The notes beneath the pieces are model-generated. The model saw nothing but the letters and a program-made list of their open reading frames with translations. It was not told the DNA's origin and searched no databases. A stretch of DNA of 64,000 bases, from the NCBI RefSeq assembly GCF_046630445.1, contig NC_092335.1:3160001-3224000 (forward strand), in the 5' to 3' direction. Shown here piece by piece: positions 46,401 to 59,048 of this stretch (its first letter is position 1; every line of letters starts with the position of its first letter). Made by a program: the position numbers and the translations under genes. This stretch comes from Rutidosis leptorrhynchoides (taxonomy: Eukaryota > Streptophyta > Magnoliopsida > Asterales > Asteraceae).

Positions 46401-46686
46401 ATGCTTGTATGATATTGTGTAAAAACTGCATTCAAGAAACTTATTTTGTTGTAACATATTTGTATTGTAAATCATTATGTAATGGTCGTGTGTAAACAGG
46501 ATATTTTAGATTATCATTATTTGATAATCTACGTAAAGCTTTTTAAACCTTTATTGATGAAATAAAGGTTATGATTTGTTTTAAAATGAATGCAGTCTTT
46601 GAAAAACGTCTCATATAGAGGTCAAAACCTCGCAACGAAATCAATTAATATGGAACGTTTTTAATCAATAAGAACGGGACATTTCA
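43437..46686 (+). repeat. 3' LTR of the Tekay element
   Basis: It begins TGTAGTGACCCGAAC and ends GGGACATTTCA. It is a full-length match to 24388-27640 with scattered substitutions and a few short indels (for example in a CA tract near 44340). No genes. Confidence 0.95.
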
Positions 46687-46691
46687 AAAAA

Positions 46692-47281
46692 GGCGTCGCA
46701 AAATTCTAAAGCACCTAAATCTTAGTCTAAAGAAAAAGCACTTAAGGGATTTTACGGCAAAGCCTAAAAATCTAAATATAAAAATAACTATGGCAAAAAC
46801 TATGACTTAAAAATAAATACGAGCGAAAAATACAAAAATTACGCTAAAACGAATAAAAAGGGACAAAATATAAAAATATACTAAAAGTTGTAAAAAGTAC
46901 AATTTTTATAAAAATATTATTTTTATATAAAACTATTAATTTTATATATTTAATAAAACTTAATATAACTTAAAAATACAAATTAAATAAAAACTAAAAC
47001 TAATTAATTTAAAATTAAAACCTAATTAATATTAATATTAATATAATTAAACCCTAATTTCGCATTAAATGAGTACCAGGTTTGACCTGTCAGAGGACCT
47101 CCGCGAGTGCGGTATGCTCCAGTTCAAATTCTCCGCGAGTCGCGGAGGGTTCAATTTCAGCTCAGAAGGGTTCGATTTCTATAGGTTCAGTTTTTTTTTT
47201 TTTAAAAAACTTATATTTTTATAAAAAGAACTTGATAAAAACTTTTTTTTTTAATATAGCGTTGCGCTTTCGACGTTTATG
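46692..47281 (-). other. Athila 5' leader, primer-site-proximal part
   Basis: The leader resumes after the Tekay insertion. No gene is supported. GC-rich motifs CTCCGCGAGTGCGG (about 47098-47111) and the near-perfect palindrome CTCCGCGAGTCGCGGAG (about 47139-47155) echo the repeats in the Athila LTR promoter. Confidence 0.65.
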
Positions 47282-47299
47282 TTCCCCGGCAGCGGCGCC
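47282..47299 (-). other. Athila primer-binding site, tRNA-Asp type
   Basis: The reverse complement TGGCGCCGCTGCCGGGGA is close to the tRNA-Asp primer site known for Athila elements (usual form has GTTGCC). It lies nine bases from the LTR edge at 47309, slightly more than usual. Confidence 0.8.
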
Positions 47300-47308
47300 A
47301 AAAATACT

Positions 47309-48654
47309 TGATGTTATGCGAGACGTATATGAAATAACTTATATTTTACTAGGAAATACTATTAAATATGATACAATTTTACACAAGATATTTATTTATT
47401 TATAGAATGGATATACCTAAACCTTGCTACAACACTTATAGGCAGTGTACTTAATCGTACAGTAGTGTAGTTTTTAGTAAGTCCGGTTCGTTCCACAGGG
47501 AAATCTTTTAAACAAAGCTTAACGCTATATTAGTTTTATCTTATAAAAATACAAATATATATAAGTAATATTATTATTATAAAAAGGGGGTTTTTACCGT
47601 TTAATGACCGGTTTGTCGATTTTTAAAACTTTAGTCGCGGTTAAAACCTAATGTAAAATATTAAATAAATAAAAGACTTAATTTAAAGCGTAAAATAAAT
47701 AACGATAATGAAATTGTAATAAATAAAAGTGCGATGAAATAAAATTGCGATAATTAGAAAGTGCGATAATTAAAAGTGCAATTAAATACAATGACAATAA
47801 ATAAAAATGTGATAATTAGAAGTACAATTAAATATGAAAATAAAGGAATTATGCTTATTTAAACTTCCGTAATCATGATGTTTGACGTGTTGATTTTAGT
47901 TTATTCCCATGGGTTAATTGTTCTTTGTCCTGGATTATTTAATATGTTCGTCTGATTTTTGTCCACAACAGTCCATCAGTCATAAATATAAAGTGCGAGT
48001 GTCCTCGTCAAATTATCCTTATATCCGAAGTCAAATATTCTAACTAATTGGGGACTTAAACTGTAACAAGGTCTTAATGCTTTGTTTAATAATTACACCA
48101 GGATATCGACTGTGTGTAACCCAAGGTTTTAATACTTTGTTAACAATTATGCCAAGTATCCTTGTACATAATTTCACCCTTGTTTTAATAAGTCTATTAA
48201 CTATTAATCCATTCCCGTGTCCGGTTAAATGAACGATTATTCGTACATATAAATATCCCGCCCATCGTGTCCGATCGAGTGTATGTGGTTATTTATAGGT
48301 ACGTCCAATTGTAAATCTTTATATTAAAATTAACAAACTATCATTTAGTTAAACAAATATAAAGCCCATTAATAGCCCATAGTCTAATTTCCACAAGTGT
48401 CGTTCTTTTGTCCAAACCCCAATTATGGTACAAAACTCAATTACCCAATTTTAGTATTTTAGCCCAACATCATGATTACTTCGGTATTAAATAAGCATAA
48501 TAATAACTTAGCTACGAGACATTAAATTAAAAAGGTTGAACATAACTTACAATGATTAAAAATAGCGTAGTGTTACACGTACAAGATTTCGACTTACACC
48601 CTTACAACATTCGCTAACTTACCCTTATTATTAGAAATTAAAATTAAAATTAAA

Positions 48655-48736
<82 letters not shown>

Positions 48737-49338
48737 TATGATATAGAGAAAGAAAAAAGATGCAAATAATCCGTCGAATTGCATGGCCTTTTATAGGCAG
48801 ATTACTATTTTTGTGTGCTCCGCGAGTGCGGTGGGTTTTGCCTTTATAAGCTCTGCGAGTGCGGAGCTGTGGAATCCAGCTCACACAAGTTTGGCTCCTA
48901 GCTTGCCGACGGATTTTATTATATAAATATAATATAAATATATAATTTATATAATTAATTATATATTATATTATATTTATATACATAATTAATTTGTAAC
49001 TTTCGGTCCGTTGCGTCGTACGTTGAAAGCTGGTTCATGTCTCGGTTCCGGATTTTCGAACGTCCTTTCGTATAATTTAATATCTTGTACTTTGCGTTTT
49101 GCGTCTTGTACTCTTGTAATTTTGAGACGTTTCTCATCAATAATTTGAACCACTTTGATTGTACTTTGTACTTTTGAGCTTTTTGGTCGTTTGCGTCTTC
49201 AATTCGTCGAATCTATCTTTTGTCTTCACCTTTTAATTTTTAAACAAATATTCCTTGTAAATAGGACAACTGCAACTAAAAGCTTGTCTTTCTTGAGGGA
49301 TAATGCGATGAAATATATGTTCGTTTTTAGCATTATCA
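47309..49338 (-). repeat. 5' LTR of the Athila element
   Basis: It matches 4663-6721. The promoter block (TATA at about 48787-48797; GC repeats to about 48875) and (TA)n at 48660-48734 lie in the same order. Followed by GGCGC and the resumed LINE. Confidence 0.95.
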
Positions 49339-50505
<1,167 letters not shown>

Positions 50506-51469
50506 TGTTAGTCTTATAAATAAAATAGCTTGAAATCCTTTATTTTCATCACTCAGATCTTCCAGTTATTGTTGGAGAAAAACACTAGATATAATCTCAC
50601 TCAATTGTGTACTTTCCTTTTTGTTATTAAAATGAATTCTAATAATCATAAATTTGTTATTTGTGTATTTTATAGTAGTTCATTACATTACGTAAATGAA
50701 AGGTTTGAAACATTATTCGAAAAATCTATAAAGTGTCGAAAAATCCTATTCGAAAATCTTATCCTATCGTTTGTGGAATCGTCTCTATTCTCACATGTAC
50801 GACTTGCGATTTGCCGTGTAAACGATTTGATGGGCATTTGCATAAGCTGCTCACAAATTTGCGTCTGCGATTTGCTAGGGTATTTAGACCTTTATTAACG
50901 CTACCTTGATGGTGGTTTGTGATAGCATAACGCTACCCATCACGCTGTTAACGCTGCGTAATTGGCTCAGCATTTGGTGGCATGAGTGATCTCCTCACGA
51001 GAGTGATAGCTAGAGTGATGAATACAATAATATACCAATTTTCAACGCTTTTGTTATCCACTTTTACTCTCAACTTTCAATCACAGTTTAACATTTCACT
51101 CATCACACTTCATCCCCGCTATAAACCTTTCTTCCATAATAAATGTCACGTCAACACTATACCTCACAAAAAAACTTCATCACACCGGATCATCCCATCA
51201 TCATTAATAATAGTCTTATTCAATTTTGTTTTGGTTCAATTATTATAAAATGTTTGGGAAAAGGATATTTTAGTTAATATCTTTATAATTTATTCATATT
51301 ATTACCAATTTATTTATTTATTTATTGAAATTACTATACATGTTTGGGAAAAGGATATTTTAGTTAATATCTTTGAACACGACTTAATAAAATGGTAAGA
51401 AAGTAAAGCAAAACAACGAATAGAAAAAGGTCAACAAAAATAAAAGAATGAAAAGAGAACAAATCTGTG
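50506..51469 (+). other. Intergenic region upstream of the inhibitor-2 gene
   Basis: No protein or RNA gene is recognised. The 122-residue frame at 50530-50898 matches nothing I know and has no clear coding features. A direct repeat lies at 51251-51284 and 51341-51374. Confidence 0.6.
51251..51374. repeat. 34-bp direct repeat, 90 bp apart
   Basis: The copies at 51251-51284 and 51341-51374 are identical, both beginning TGTTTGGGAAAAGGATATTT. The spacer is AT-rich with TTTA repeats. It lies about 100 bp upstream of the likely transcription start of the inhibitor-2 gene. Confidence 0.95.
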
Positions 51470-52240
51470 TCTGGGATTTTTAGAAAAACGACGTCGAAGC
51501 TGAACAGATCTCTTCCTCATCGACGTATTTTGCAACGGTAAACCAAACTCCGGCCCGATGTTGATTTATTTTAAATTCGCAAATTTTTTTTTTTTTTTTT
51601 TGCAATTAATTGTCGTTTCTACTTTATCGATCCAAAAATACCTCCGTTAAGGTTCCGATATTGCGAATTTACAGCCGTTTACAGGGAAATCATATTTTTA
51701 TTTATAATTATTAGAACGGCGCGAATAATTAGGGTTTGATCGATTGTAGCTATTTGTTAATGGATCTTACAATAATGATGATTCTTTAAGGTCTTAAACT
51801 GCTACTCCGTTTATATTACTGGAGTACTATGTATTAATATCTTATTGCAAATGCAAATGCAAATGTTAGGCTCCGAAGGTTTATGAAGAAGAACATAATT
51901 TTGTTATTAATTTTTCTTCACTGTGAATTAACAGATAAAAAAGTGATTAATAGTACATATATTCGTGCAGTTAGTACTTATTAATTATATTATATATCTT
52001 TGTATTTCTGATCTTTGTTTGCATATTAGTTCAGTGATGTCTATATGTAGTACTATGTACCTATTGTTAAGTATCATACTGAATTTCGAAACGGAGAGAT
52101 CCTGCACTAATTTTGTGTCATCGTTATGATGAACACTCAAACTTATTAGAGTTTAGTGTGACGTGCATCTTTTTTATTTTTTTTTTTTCTCTCAGCAAAC
52201 TGGCTGCTCGATTGCTTTCTTGTGATTCTTAGATTTCAGA
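51470..52240 (+). other. Probable 5' UTR with an intron, inhibitor-2 gene
   Basis: A GC-richer stretch at 51475-51537 ends in a donor-like AACG|GTAAAC. A pyrimidine run ending CTCTCAG at 52195 gives a plausible acceptor 45 bases before the ATG. Both sites are inferred from consensus only. Confidence 0.4.
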
Positions 52241-53460
52241 ATGTCTACAATGGGAGACACAAGGTAAAATTCTTTGACATTTGCTTTTAGTTTACTATTT
52301 TTCTTAGAATGCCAAACCTATAACATACATGTCCTGTTGTGTACAATCACACATATTATGTACATAGTGTCTCTAGTAAGACTTGAACCCATAACCTCTT
52401 CGTTCGTGGGTTCATCCTATACCGTTATGCCACATGCTCTTCGGTTATAGTTACTTTTCATTGTATGTGTATTACCATATTATGTTATGATGAAGTAGCG
52501 TTGATTTTGTTTTCTACCTGGAATGTTGTTGGTGTACAAGCATCTTATTTGGAGGTCATAAATCTGTTAGACAGCAAACTAAACCACCCTACCTTACTTG
52601 CCATATTGATTCATGCTGTTCTGCTTTCAAAGGGAGTGATATATAAAAATGTACTGTACATCATAGAACAAGAATTGAAAAGAAATGTCTAGTGCTAAAT
52701 AGTTGGCATATCAAGAAAAAATTGTGGGTTTAAGATTGCGAAAACCAACTTGTGTGCATGGAGGAGGAGGAAGAGACGATCAACTAAACTGGACGTAATG
52801 TGTTTCCACTGAAGCTGTTGTAGAAAAGCCGTTCCTGATTATTGTCAAATCGCCAACAATAAAGTAAATTATGGATCATTGATGATTAGATAATATCTGA
52901 GATTACGGAAATTAAATAAAAAATTTCTATTGTAGAAAATTGTTGGGAGGTTCACTTTGTTTGCGAGGAGTATGCAATATTTATGATGATACAATAAAAA
53001 TAAAATTGTATTGGAGTAAAATGGATTAAAAATAACATGAATAACTTTTTTAAGTGTCGATTTCTAACACAGGGGTACCTCTATGTTATAAATTATCTTT
53101 TCTGGCTGTAATGTGTACATCTATGTATTATGTTTTGAACAGTGTCCCATAATACGTAATTTGTTTATTGATCTGAGTAGGCATGTGCTTATTTAGTTAT
53201 ACTCTGTATTTTTATACTTTTAAAGCAGTAAGAGAAGTGTGAGATGGGATGAAGAAAAACTGTCGGAAATCGAAGCCAACAAACCTGTTAGACAGAAAAT
53301 TACTGAACCAAAGACTCCTTATCATCGTATGACTGATGTTGATGGTAAGTTGATGCATTTTCCTTCTTTGTTGCAAATTCCATGTATGTTGCGTTATTTC
53401 AGCTTTTTAGGCATTGTGCTGAATGTACCTTTTACAGTACCGTTACTCTGTATCTTTCAA

Positions 53461-53506
<46 letters not shown>

Positions 53507-54036
53507 CCATTGAAATCATACCATTATGTGTAGGATCTTTATCTCCAGTACGAAATCCTAGTTTTTCTGAACAGGATGAAGATGAAACTATGCGATCTAA
53601 AGCAAATGCTTCCGTGTTCAATGATATGGTTTCTTCCAATAGTAACAATAATACCTCTGTTTGGGCATCATCGGAGGATGATGCAGATGCTATGGACGAA
53701 GATAACGAAGGTTCTTCTCATACATTTTATTACAGTATGTATGGATTTATTATTATTAGTAGCTTATGGTAACATGATCTTAAATTGATACACGTTCTGG
53801 AAATAGGCAGTAGGAGCTCAAGCTTTAAGGAGCAGAGACGGGCTCACTATGATGAATTCCATAAAATAAGAGAACTGAGGCGAACGGGATCTTTAGATGC
53901 ATCATCGTCCAATGATGATGACGAGGATAAATTAATAAATGGGGAATGTGATACACCTTCATCATTGGCTGTTGCTGTCGGAGATATTGACATTACAGAT
54001 GTTGATGATGATCTACTTGAACCCCAATCTCAATAA
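52241..54036 (+). CDS. I-2: Protein phosphatase inhibitor 2 (four exons)
   Basis: Regulatory inhibitor of type-one protein phosphatase (PP1). Proposed exons: 52241-52263, 53229-53344, 53534-53734, 53807-54036. They keep phase and give 189 residues, close to the Arabidopsis protein. Visible motifs: KRSVRWDE (PP1 docking, RVxF-like), [20 protein letters not shown] with the conserved Pro-x-Thr-Pro-Tyr phosphosite, [14 protein letters not shown], and [11 protein letters not shown], the C-terminal PP1-contact helix. The tail is acidic. Exon 3 could end instead at 53710 (weaker GT donor, same phase, 181 residues), which removes an odd SSHTFYY stretch. Intron 1 (965 bp) holds a tRNA-like sequence and intron 2 an (AT)n tract at 53463-53502. 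The gene faces the receptor kinase tail to tail. Confidence 0.88.
52376..52440 (-). repeat. tRNA-derived (SINE-like) sequence in intron 1
   Basis: On the minus strand there is an A-box TGGCATAACGG (52422-52432) and a B-box GGTTCAAGTCT (52379-52389), separated as in a tRNA. The sequence between them does not keep a full cloverleaf as far as I can fold it by hand. SINE head or tRNA pseudogene are both possible. No clear tail or target duplication was found. Confidence 0.5.
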
Positions 54037-55072
54037 TCTCCCCATCTCCCTCCCACCACCCAGTAATCTAGAATCAAATCAATGCCATACATGACTCATC
54101 TCATTAGTTTATTTGATTCCTGCTTTAACTTCGCAAAGTTTGTTGTAAAATCAGTATCTGATGGTGCTACAGTACTATATTAGCCGTCTGCAGAATTTTC
54201 AAATTTTTAGATAATGTTACTTGCTTGTAATATCATCCCTTCATGTTCATAATTTGGTTATGTGTTTGACCTGATGATACATTTCCGTTCACGGTGTATT
54301 CTAAGTTTAAACTCAAATATATGTTCATCCCGGTTCAAGTTCATGCTATTTGCTTTTATATGGCAAAAGCCTGATTTATTTGTAATCAATTATTGATTTT
54401 TTGGGTTAATACTCGACTAAACTGATGATACCTTCCAAATGGTATGCTCACAGTCACTTCATATTTGGCATGCGATTACTCATTTATGTTTTGAACGCTG
54501 AAGAAAAGCCCGTCAAAACATGTTGCAATCCTCACCATTTTTTGTTTCCGTTAAGCTAATAATAATACAGAGTATATCTATTTGATTATATAATAATGCT
54601 AACAAAGTATGATTCAGAGTACATTTTAAATAGATACGGTCACGGATAACCGGATAGGTTGTGCACATATGCGTAAAGAATACTCTATTCCCCCCCGGAT
54701 AGCCTAAACAGGCAAAAACTTATCCATTTACCAGTTCACATCGAAAAATGGTTTACTGAAAATCACACACTGTGAGGATCGACCCAGAACAATTTCCTAT
54801 AACTTGTGCATATTACAGGTTTGTAAAAAGATCATTGATATTTCAAGTAAAATGCTATCAATTAATCGTTGGTGAGATAATAATAATAATGTGCAACAAC
54901 CAGACCTTTTACAGGTAACAATTTTGTAGGCACCTTTTTCTTTATATAGTTAATATAATAATAAAACATAAATCAGATCACAAACGTTTTTTCTATTTTC
55001 ATAAAAATTCCATACCAACATGGTCATGTTAGACTACTACACTCCAGATTTCATCATATTCTAAATAAAGCT
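54037..55072. other. Convergent 3' regions between inhibitor-2 and the receptor kinase
   Basis: AT-rich sequence with no ORF of interest. It should contain the 3' UTRs of both genes; I could not assign polyadenylation signals with confidence. Confidence 0.6.
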
Positions 55073-58000
55073 TCACAAATAATCGTGTTTGATCCCCTTT
55101 AAAAACTTGAGAACATGAAGCATGGTTGGACGATTAGCCGGATTTTCAGATACGCAACTCGCAGCAATCTGGACCATCTGAAGCATCGTTGGCTTTGAAA
55201 CATCATTAACAATCGTTGAATCCAGCACCTCGACAACCTGACCTTTCTTGATCTTATAGCAAACCCATCCCACCAAATTTCCACCTTCAACATCTTTAAA
55301 TTCGAGTCCTGTTGGCTCTTTACCCGTTACCAGTTCAAGAAGAATCACTCCAAAGCTATAAACATCACCTTTTGTCGTTGACCGCCAGCTCTGACCATAC
55401 TCTGGTGGAATGTACCCAAATGTCCCCGCGAGATCTGTACTCACATGACTCTCACATGCACTTATCAACCTTGCTAGCCCAAAGTCAGCAACTTTTGGCT
55501 TGAAATCTTCATCCAGTAAAATGTTACTAGCTTTAATATCTCTGTGAATAATATGTGGAATGAACCCGTGGTGCAAAAAAGCTAACCCACGGGCCGCACC
55601 CACTGCAATCTTGAACCGCTTACCCCATGACAATATTTCCACGTCTCCAGTTCTCATTCTTAGCCAATGATCCAAACTTCCATTAGCCATGTAGTCATAA
55701 ACAAGCAACTTTTCTTCACCAAACGAACAGTAACCGAGCAAGGATACAAGATTTTGATGCTTAACCTTCCCTAACGTTTCCATTTCAGCTAAAAACTCAC
55801 GTTGGCCCTGAGATTTTGCTTGGTTCAGTTTCTTAACCGCAACAGTTTTTCCATCTGAGAGTTGGGCTTTGTAGACCGTACCAAACCCACCATCACCAAC
55901 AATTTTCGATTTACAAAAGTTGTTAGTAGCTTCAAGAATGTCAGCAAGAGTTAACTTTACGAGGGACTGTTCAAACATTGCTACATTGATACTTAACGAT
56001 TCTTTAGAACTCAAAAGATACAGATTTGAATCAACCAAACTGTTGTTACTATTTCCACCAGGATCCTCTTCACAAACAGACTTTTTCTTGAGCATGTGAA
56101 TCCGTTTTATAGCCACGACAGTTATAAAAGCCGTGATTAACAACGTTCCAGTAACAATCAAAGCCAACGACCAAATACCGATAACCTTATACCCTCTTCG
56201 AAAACTTGTATTTGGGCATTGCAAGTTAAGTACTCCACCGCATAACGCTTTGTTGCCGGACAACGATATTCTCGATGTATTGCTACATATGCCATTCTTA
56301 GGGACCGGGCCCTCTAATCTGTTTCCAACCAAATTCAAGCGATTTAAGCTCAATACACTGCAAAGACTATCGGGTATTGGTCCAGTCAACTTATTGTTCG
56401 AAAAATCCAAGTACTCGAGCTCCATCAAGTTTCCAATCCCCGAAGGAATCTCACCGGTAAACGTGTTACCGTGCAGATCCAACGAAGTCAAATACGACAT
56501 ATTTCCTAAAGCTTGAGGCAACTCCCCGAAAAACAAGTTATTACTCATATTTATCTTCTCAATCCGCCACTCCATTTCACCGATAAACAAGTCATTGACA
56601 CGACCTGTTATCCGATTTTTCTGTAGAAACAGCCCGACCAGATTCACCATGTTCGAAACAGTTGAAGGTAGTTCACCATCAAGCAAATTATGGCTTAGAT
56701 CCAGATGGGTCAACCCAGTCAACTTCCCGAATGTGTACGGAATTGAGCCCGAAAAACTGTTTCCCGTTAAATTAAGCTTAACCAAACTACGCAGTTGCCC
56801 TAATTCAGCTGGTATATGCCCGGTGAGGTTATTATTATCCAAATACAACCCTTGAAGTTTCAAAGAATTGCCGAATTCTGCTGGTATGCTACCAGATAAC
56901 ACATTGTTGGATAAATCCAACGTCGTGAGGTTGGTTAGCTTCACTAAAGATTTGGGTAAACCACCAGAAAGCATGTTATCATTGAGCAAAAGATCCACCA
57001 CAACCGAACAGCTTCCCAACTCATCGGGAATTGAACCGGTTAACCGGTTATGTGAAAGATCAAATAATCCATGATGCTGAACAAAACTTGAATCAGGAAT
57101 ACTAACTTCTTTGAAATAACTTGAGCTTTTTGAGGAAGGAATTGGACCTGAAAGATCATTATTTGAGAGTACCAGACACTGTAACTCAGATAAGCCCGTT
57201 ATTTCAACCGGAATCGACCCATTCAATCTGTTTCCACCAAGATCCAATGTTGTTAGAGATGTACATTGCCCAAGTTCAACAGTAATCAAACCAGACAAAT
57301 TATTTGAATTCATGTTAAGAACCGAAAGCGATGAAAGCTTCCCAATTTCTTTCGGGATTTCTCCTGTTAACATATTGTTGCTAAGAATCAATCTTTCTAA
57401 AGTAACAGTATTGCCAACTTGTTTATCAAGATAACCCTCTAACTGATTATTTGCAGCTGAAAACTCCATCAAATTCATTGAACTCCATAAACTAACTGGA
57501 ATTGAGCCGTTTAAAAAATTTGAATCAAAATCAACAACCATCAAAGGAAGCTCATTTAAATAACCAGGAATAGGCCCAACAATCTGGTTTTCAGATAACA
57601 CCAACTGAGAAAGATTACCACAACCCCTAAACGTATCCCCAATTGAACCAGAAAGCATATTACTTTCAACATCAAGTTCTGTTAACGAAACCGCATTACA
57701 AATTTCTTTTGGAACAAATCCCGTTAGCAAATTATTACTCAGGCCCAGATTATTCAGCATTGTGCAGTTACCAATTTCGGGTGGAATCCGACCCGTAAAC
57801 TGGTTTCCGGCTAACAAAAGTGAGTTTATTTGGTCCCATTTGCCAATCCAAGCGGGTAAAGAACCCGAAAGTTGGTTACTTTCGGCAGAGAAAGATAAGA
57901 GAGGAAGCCGAGAAAGCTCTTCCGGTAAAGACCCGGATAACGAATTAAATGAAAGAACCAAAGTTTTAAGGTTTCGACAGTTTCCGAGTTCAGCGGGGAT

Positions 58001-58978
58001 TGAACCGTTCAGTTCGGAGTATACTAAGTTTAGTATAGACAAGTTATGCAATTGACCCAATGATTTTGGGATGGAAACCTTTAATGGGTTGTAAGAAAGA
58101 TCTAATTTTGATAAAGATTTGAGACGGGAAATTGTGTCTGGTAATGGGCCTTGAATTAAACAGGATGGCGAATAAAAGTTTTGCAATTTTAAAAGATTTC
58201 CTATTTCCGGCGGAATTACACCAGAGAATCGGTTGATTCCGAGAAAAAGATCGGTGAGATTCGTAAGGTTTCCGATTTCAGGGGGAATGTGACCGGAAAG
58301 TGTATTGTTGGCGATATCTAAAAAAATTAAATTAGTAAGATTGATGAAAAGAGATGGTGAAAGTGAACCTGATAAAAAGTTGTTACCCAGTCCAAGTGAC
58401 CGGAGATTTTTTAGGTTTCCGATCTCATGTGGGATTATTCCAGTCAGAGCGTTGGATGAAAGGTCGAGGGACTCCAAAGTTGTTAACTTCCCGATAACTG
58501 AAGGGATCTCGCCTGAGAAAAAATTGGGTCCGAGTTCAAGGTTTTGCAACTGAGTCAACTCACCGAGTTCCATCGGTAACTTGCCGGAAAGTTGATTATC
58601 ACCTAAATTTAGCACACGAAGCGACCGGAGTTTCGATATTTCGCGAGGAAGTTCTCCGGAAAATTGATTGGAAGAGAGGTCTAGAACAATGAGGTTGGAC
58701 AGAGAAAAAAGGGAAATGGGAAGTGTGCCTTTGAGGGAGTGAGTTGAAAGAACGAGTGAAGTAACTCGGTTGTTTTGGCAAGTTACACCTTCCCATTGAC
58801 AATGTGGGGTTGTGAGGTTCCATTTATTGAGCATTTTTGGGTTTAAAAGTGAGTTCTTGAGTGACAATAAGCTTTGTGTTTCTCGATTTTGATCAACAAT
58901 GGTGCCATCTGTGAAGAACAGAAAGCTAATCAGTATGCATGATAGATGCGCAAGCTTGAACTCCATAGCCATTGCCAT
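55073..58978 (-). CDS. EMS1: LRR receptor-like kinase, EMS1-like
   Basis: An intact intronless ORF of 1301 residues. It begins MAMAMEF, with three possible Met starts (codons 1, 3, 5), then a signal peptide to about residue 25, an LRR N-terminal cap (about 29-70) and about 30 leucine-rich repeats to about residue 890. A transmembrane helix spans about 932-956. The cytoplasmic kinase has GDGGFG (1028-1033), Lys1049 in VAVKK, HRDIKASN (Asp1147), DFG (1165-1167) and PPEYG (1191), so it is an RD-type, probably active kinase. PLSIN/SINVAMFEQ and SACESHVST are strongly EMS1/EXS-like. Arabidopsis EMS1 binds the peptide TPD1 to specify tapetum; this protein is about 100 residues longer, so orthology is likely but not certain. 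Confidence 0.93.
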   Translation of the reverse strand: MAMAMEFKLAHLSCILISFLFFTDGTIVDQNRETQSLLSLKNSLLNPKMLNKWNLTTPHCQWEGVTCQNNRVTSLVLSTHSLKGTLPISLFSLSNLIVLDLSSNQFSGELPREISKLRSLRVLNLGDNQLSGKLPMELGELTQLQNLELGPNFFSGEIPSVIGKLTTLESLDLSSNALTGIIPHEIGNLKNLRSLGLGNNFLSGSLSPSLFINLTNLIFLDIANNTLSGHIPPEIGNLTNLTDLFLGINRFSGVIPPEIGNLLKLQNFYSPSCLIQGPLPDTISRLKSLSKLDLSYNPLKVSIPKSLGQLHNLSILNLVYSELNGSIPAELGNCRNLKTLVLSFNSLSGSLPEELSRLPLLSFSAESNQLSGSLPAWIGKWDQINSLLLAGNQFTGRIPPEIGNCTMLNNLGLSNNLLTGFVPKEICNAVSLTELDVESNMLSGSIGDTFRGCGNLSQLVLSENQIVGPIPGYLNELPLMVVDFDSNFLNGSIPVSLWSSMNLMEFSAANNQLEGYLDKQVGNTVTLERLILSNNMLTGEIPKEIGKLSSLSVLNMNSNNLSGLITVELGQCTSLTTLDLGGNRLNGSIPVEITGLSELQCLVLSNNDLSGPIPSSKSSSYFKEVSIPDSSFVQHHGLFDLSHNRLTGSIPDELGSCSVVVDLLLNDNMLSGGLPKSLVKLTNLTTLDLSNNVLSGSIPAEFGNSLKLQGLYLDNNNLTGHIPAELGQLRSLVKLNLTGNSFSGSIPYTFGKLTGLTHLDLSHNLLDGELPSTVSNMVNLVGLFLQKNRITGRVNDLFIGEMEWRIEKINMSNNLFFGELPQALGNMSYLTSLDLHGNTFTGEIPSGIGNLMELEYLDFSNNKLTGPIPDSLCSVLSLNRLNLVGNRLEGPVPKNGICSNTSRISLSGNKALCGGVLNLQCPNTSFRRGYKVIGIWSLALIVTGTLLITAFITVVAIKRIHMLKKKSVCEEDPGGNSNNSLVDSNLYLLSSKESLSINVAMFEQSLVKLTLADILEATNNFCKSKIVGDGGFGTVYKAQLSDGKTVAVKKLNQAKSQGQREFLAEMETLGKVKHQNLVSLLGYCSFGEEKLLVYDYMANGSLDHWLRMRTGDVEILSWGKRFKIAVGAARGLAFLHHGFIPHIIHRDIKASNILLDEDFKPKVADFGLARLISACESHVSTDLAGTFGYIPPEYGQSWRSTTKGDVYSFGVILLELVTGKEPTGLEFKDVEGGNLVGWVCYKIKKGQVVEVLDSTIVNDVSKPTMLQMVQIAASCVSENPANRPTMLHVLKFLKGIKHDYL

Positions 58979-59029
58979 GGAGTTTTGAAAAGAATAAATT
59001 CGTAGGAAAAAATAATTGGGAACTTCTTT

Positions 59030-59048
59030 TTTATATATATATAATAAA
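59030..59048 (-). promoter_or_regulatory. Possible TATA box of the EMS1-like gene
   Basis: The minus strand reads TTATATATATATAAAAAAG about 50-70 bases before the first ATG. It is close for a transcription start plus leader, and the AT repeat may be incidental. Confidence 0.35.

Larger units (their letters stand above)
24388..46686 (+). mobile_element. Tekay-type chromovirus with acidic and F-box ORFs
   Basis: LTRs 24388-27640 and 43437-46686 bound the element. The flanks read AAAAA on both sides (24383-24387 and 46687-46691), fitting a 5-bp duplication but in low-complexity sequence. The order is LTR, tRNA-Met-type primer site, acidic ORF, F-box ORF, hairpin, gag, protease, RT, RNase H, integrase, chromodomain, PPT, LTR. 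Gag is split by the minus-strand array at 30434-39575. The array plus one duplication copy is 9147 bp, a multiple of three, and gag-pol resumes in frame. Pol has several stops and two frameshifts, so this copy is not autonomous now. LTR mismatches by eye are of the order of 1%. Confidence 0.93.

Noticed and set aside
50530-50898. 122-residue ORF as a host gene
   Set aside because: No recognisable domain or gene structure, and AT-rich intergenic composition.
52376-52440. Functional tRNA gene
   Set aside because: A- and B-boxes are present but a proper acceptor stem and anticodon arm could not be drawn; kept only as a tRNA-derived repeat.
56133-58553. Several plus-strand frames opposite the receptor kinase
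   Set aside because: Shadows of the LRR-coding strand; composition follows the codon pattern of the kinase.
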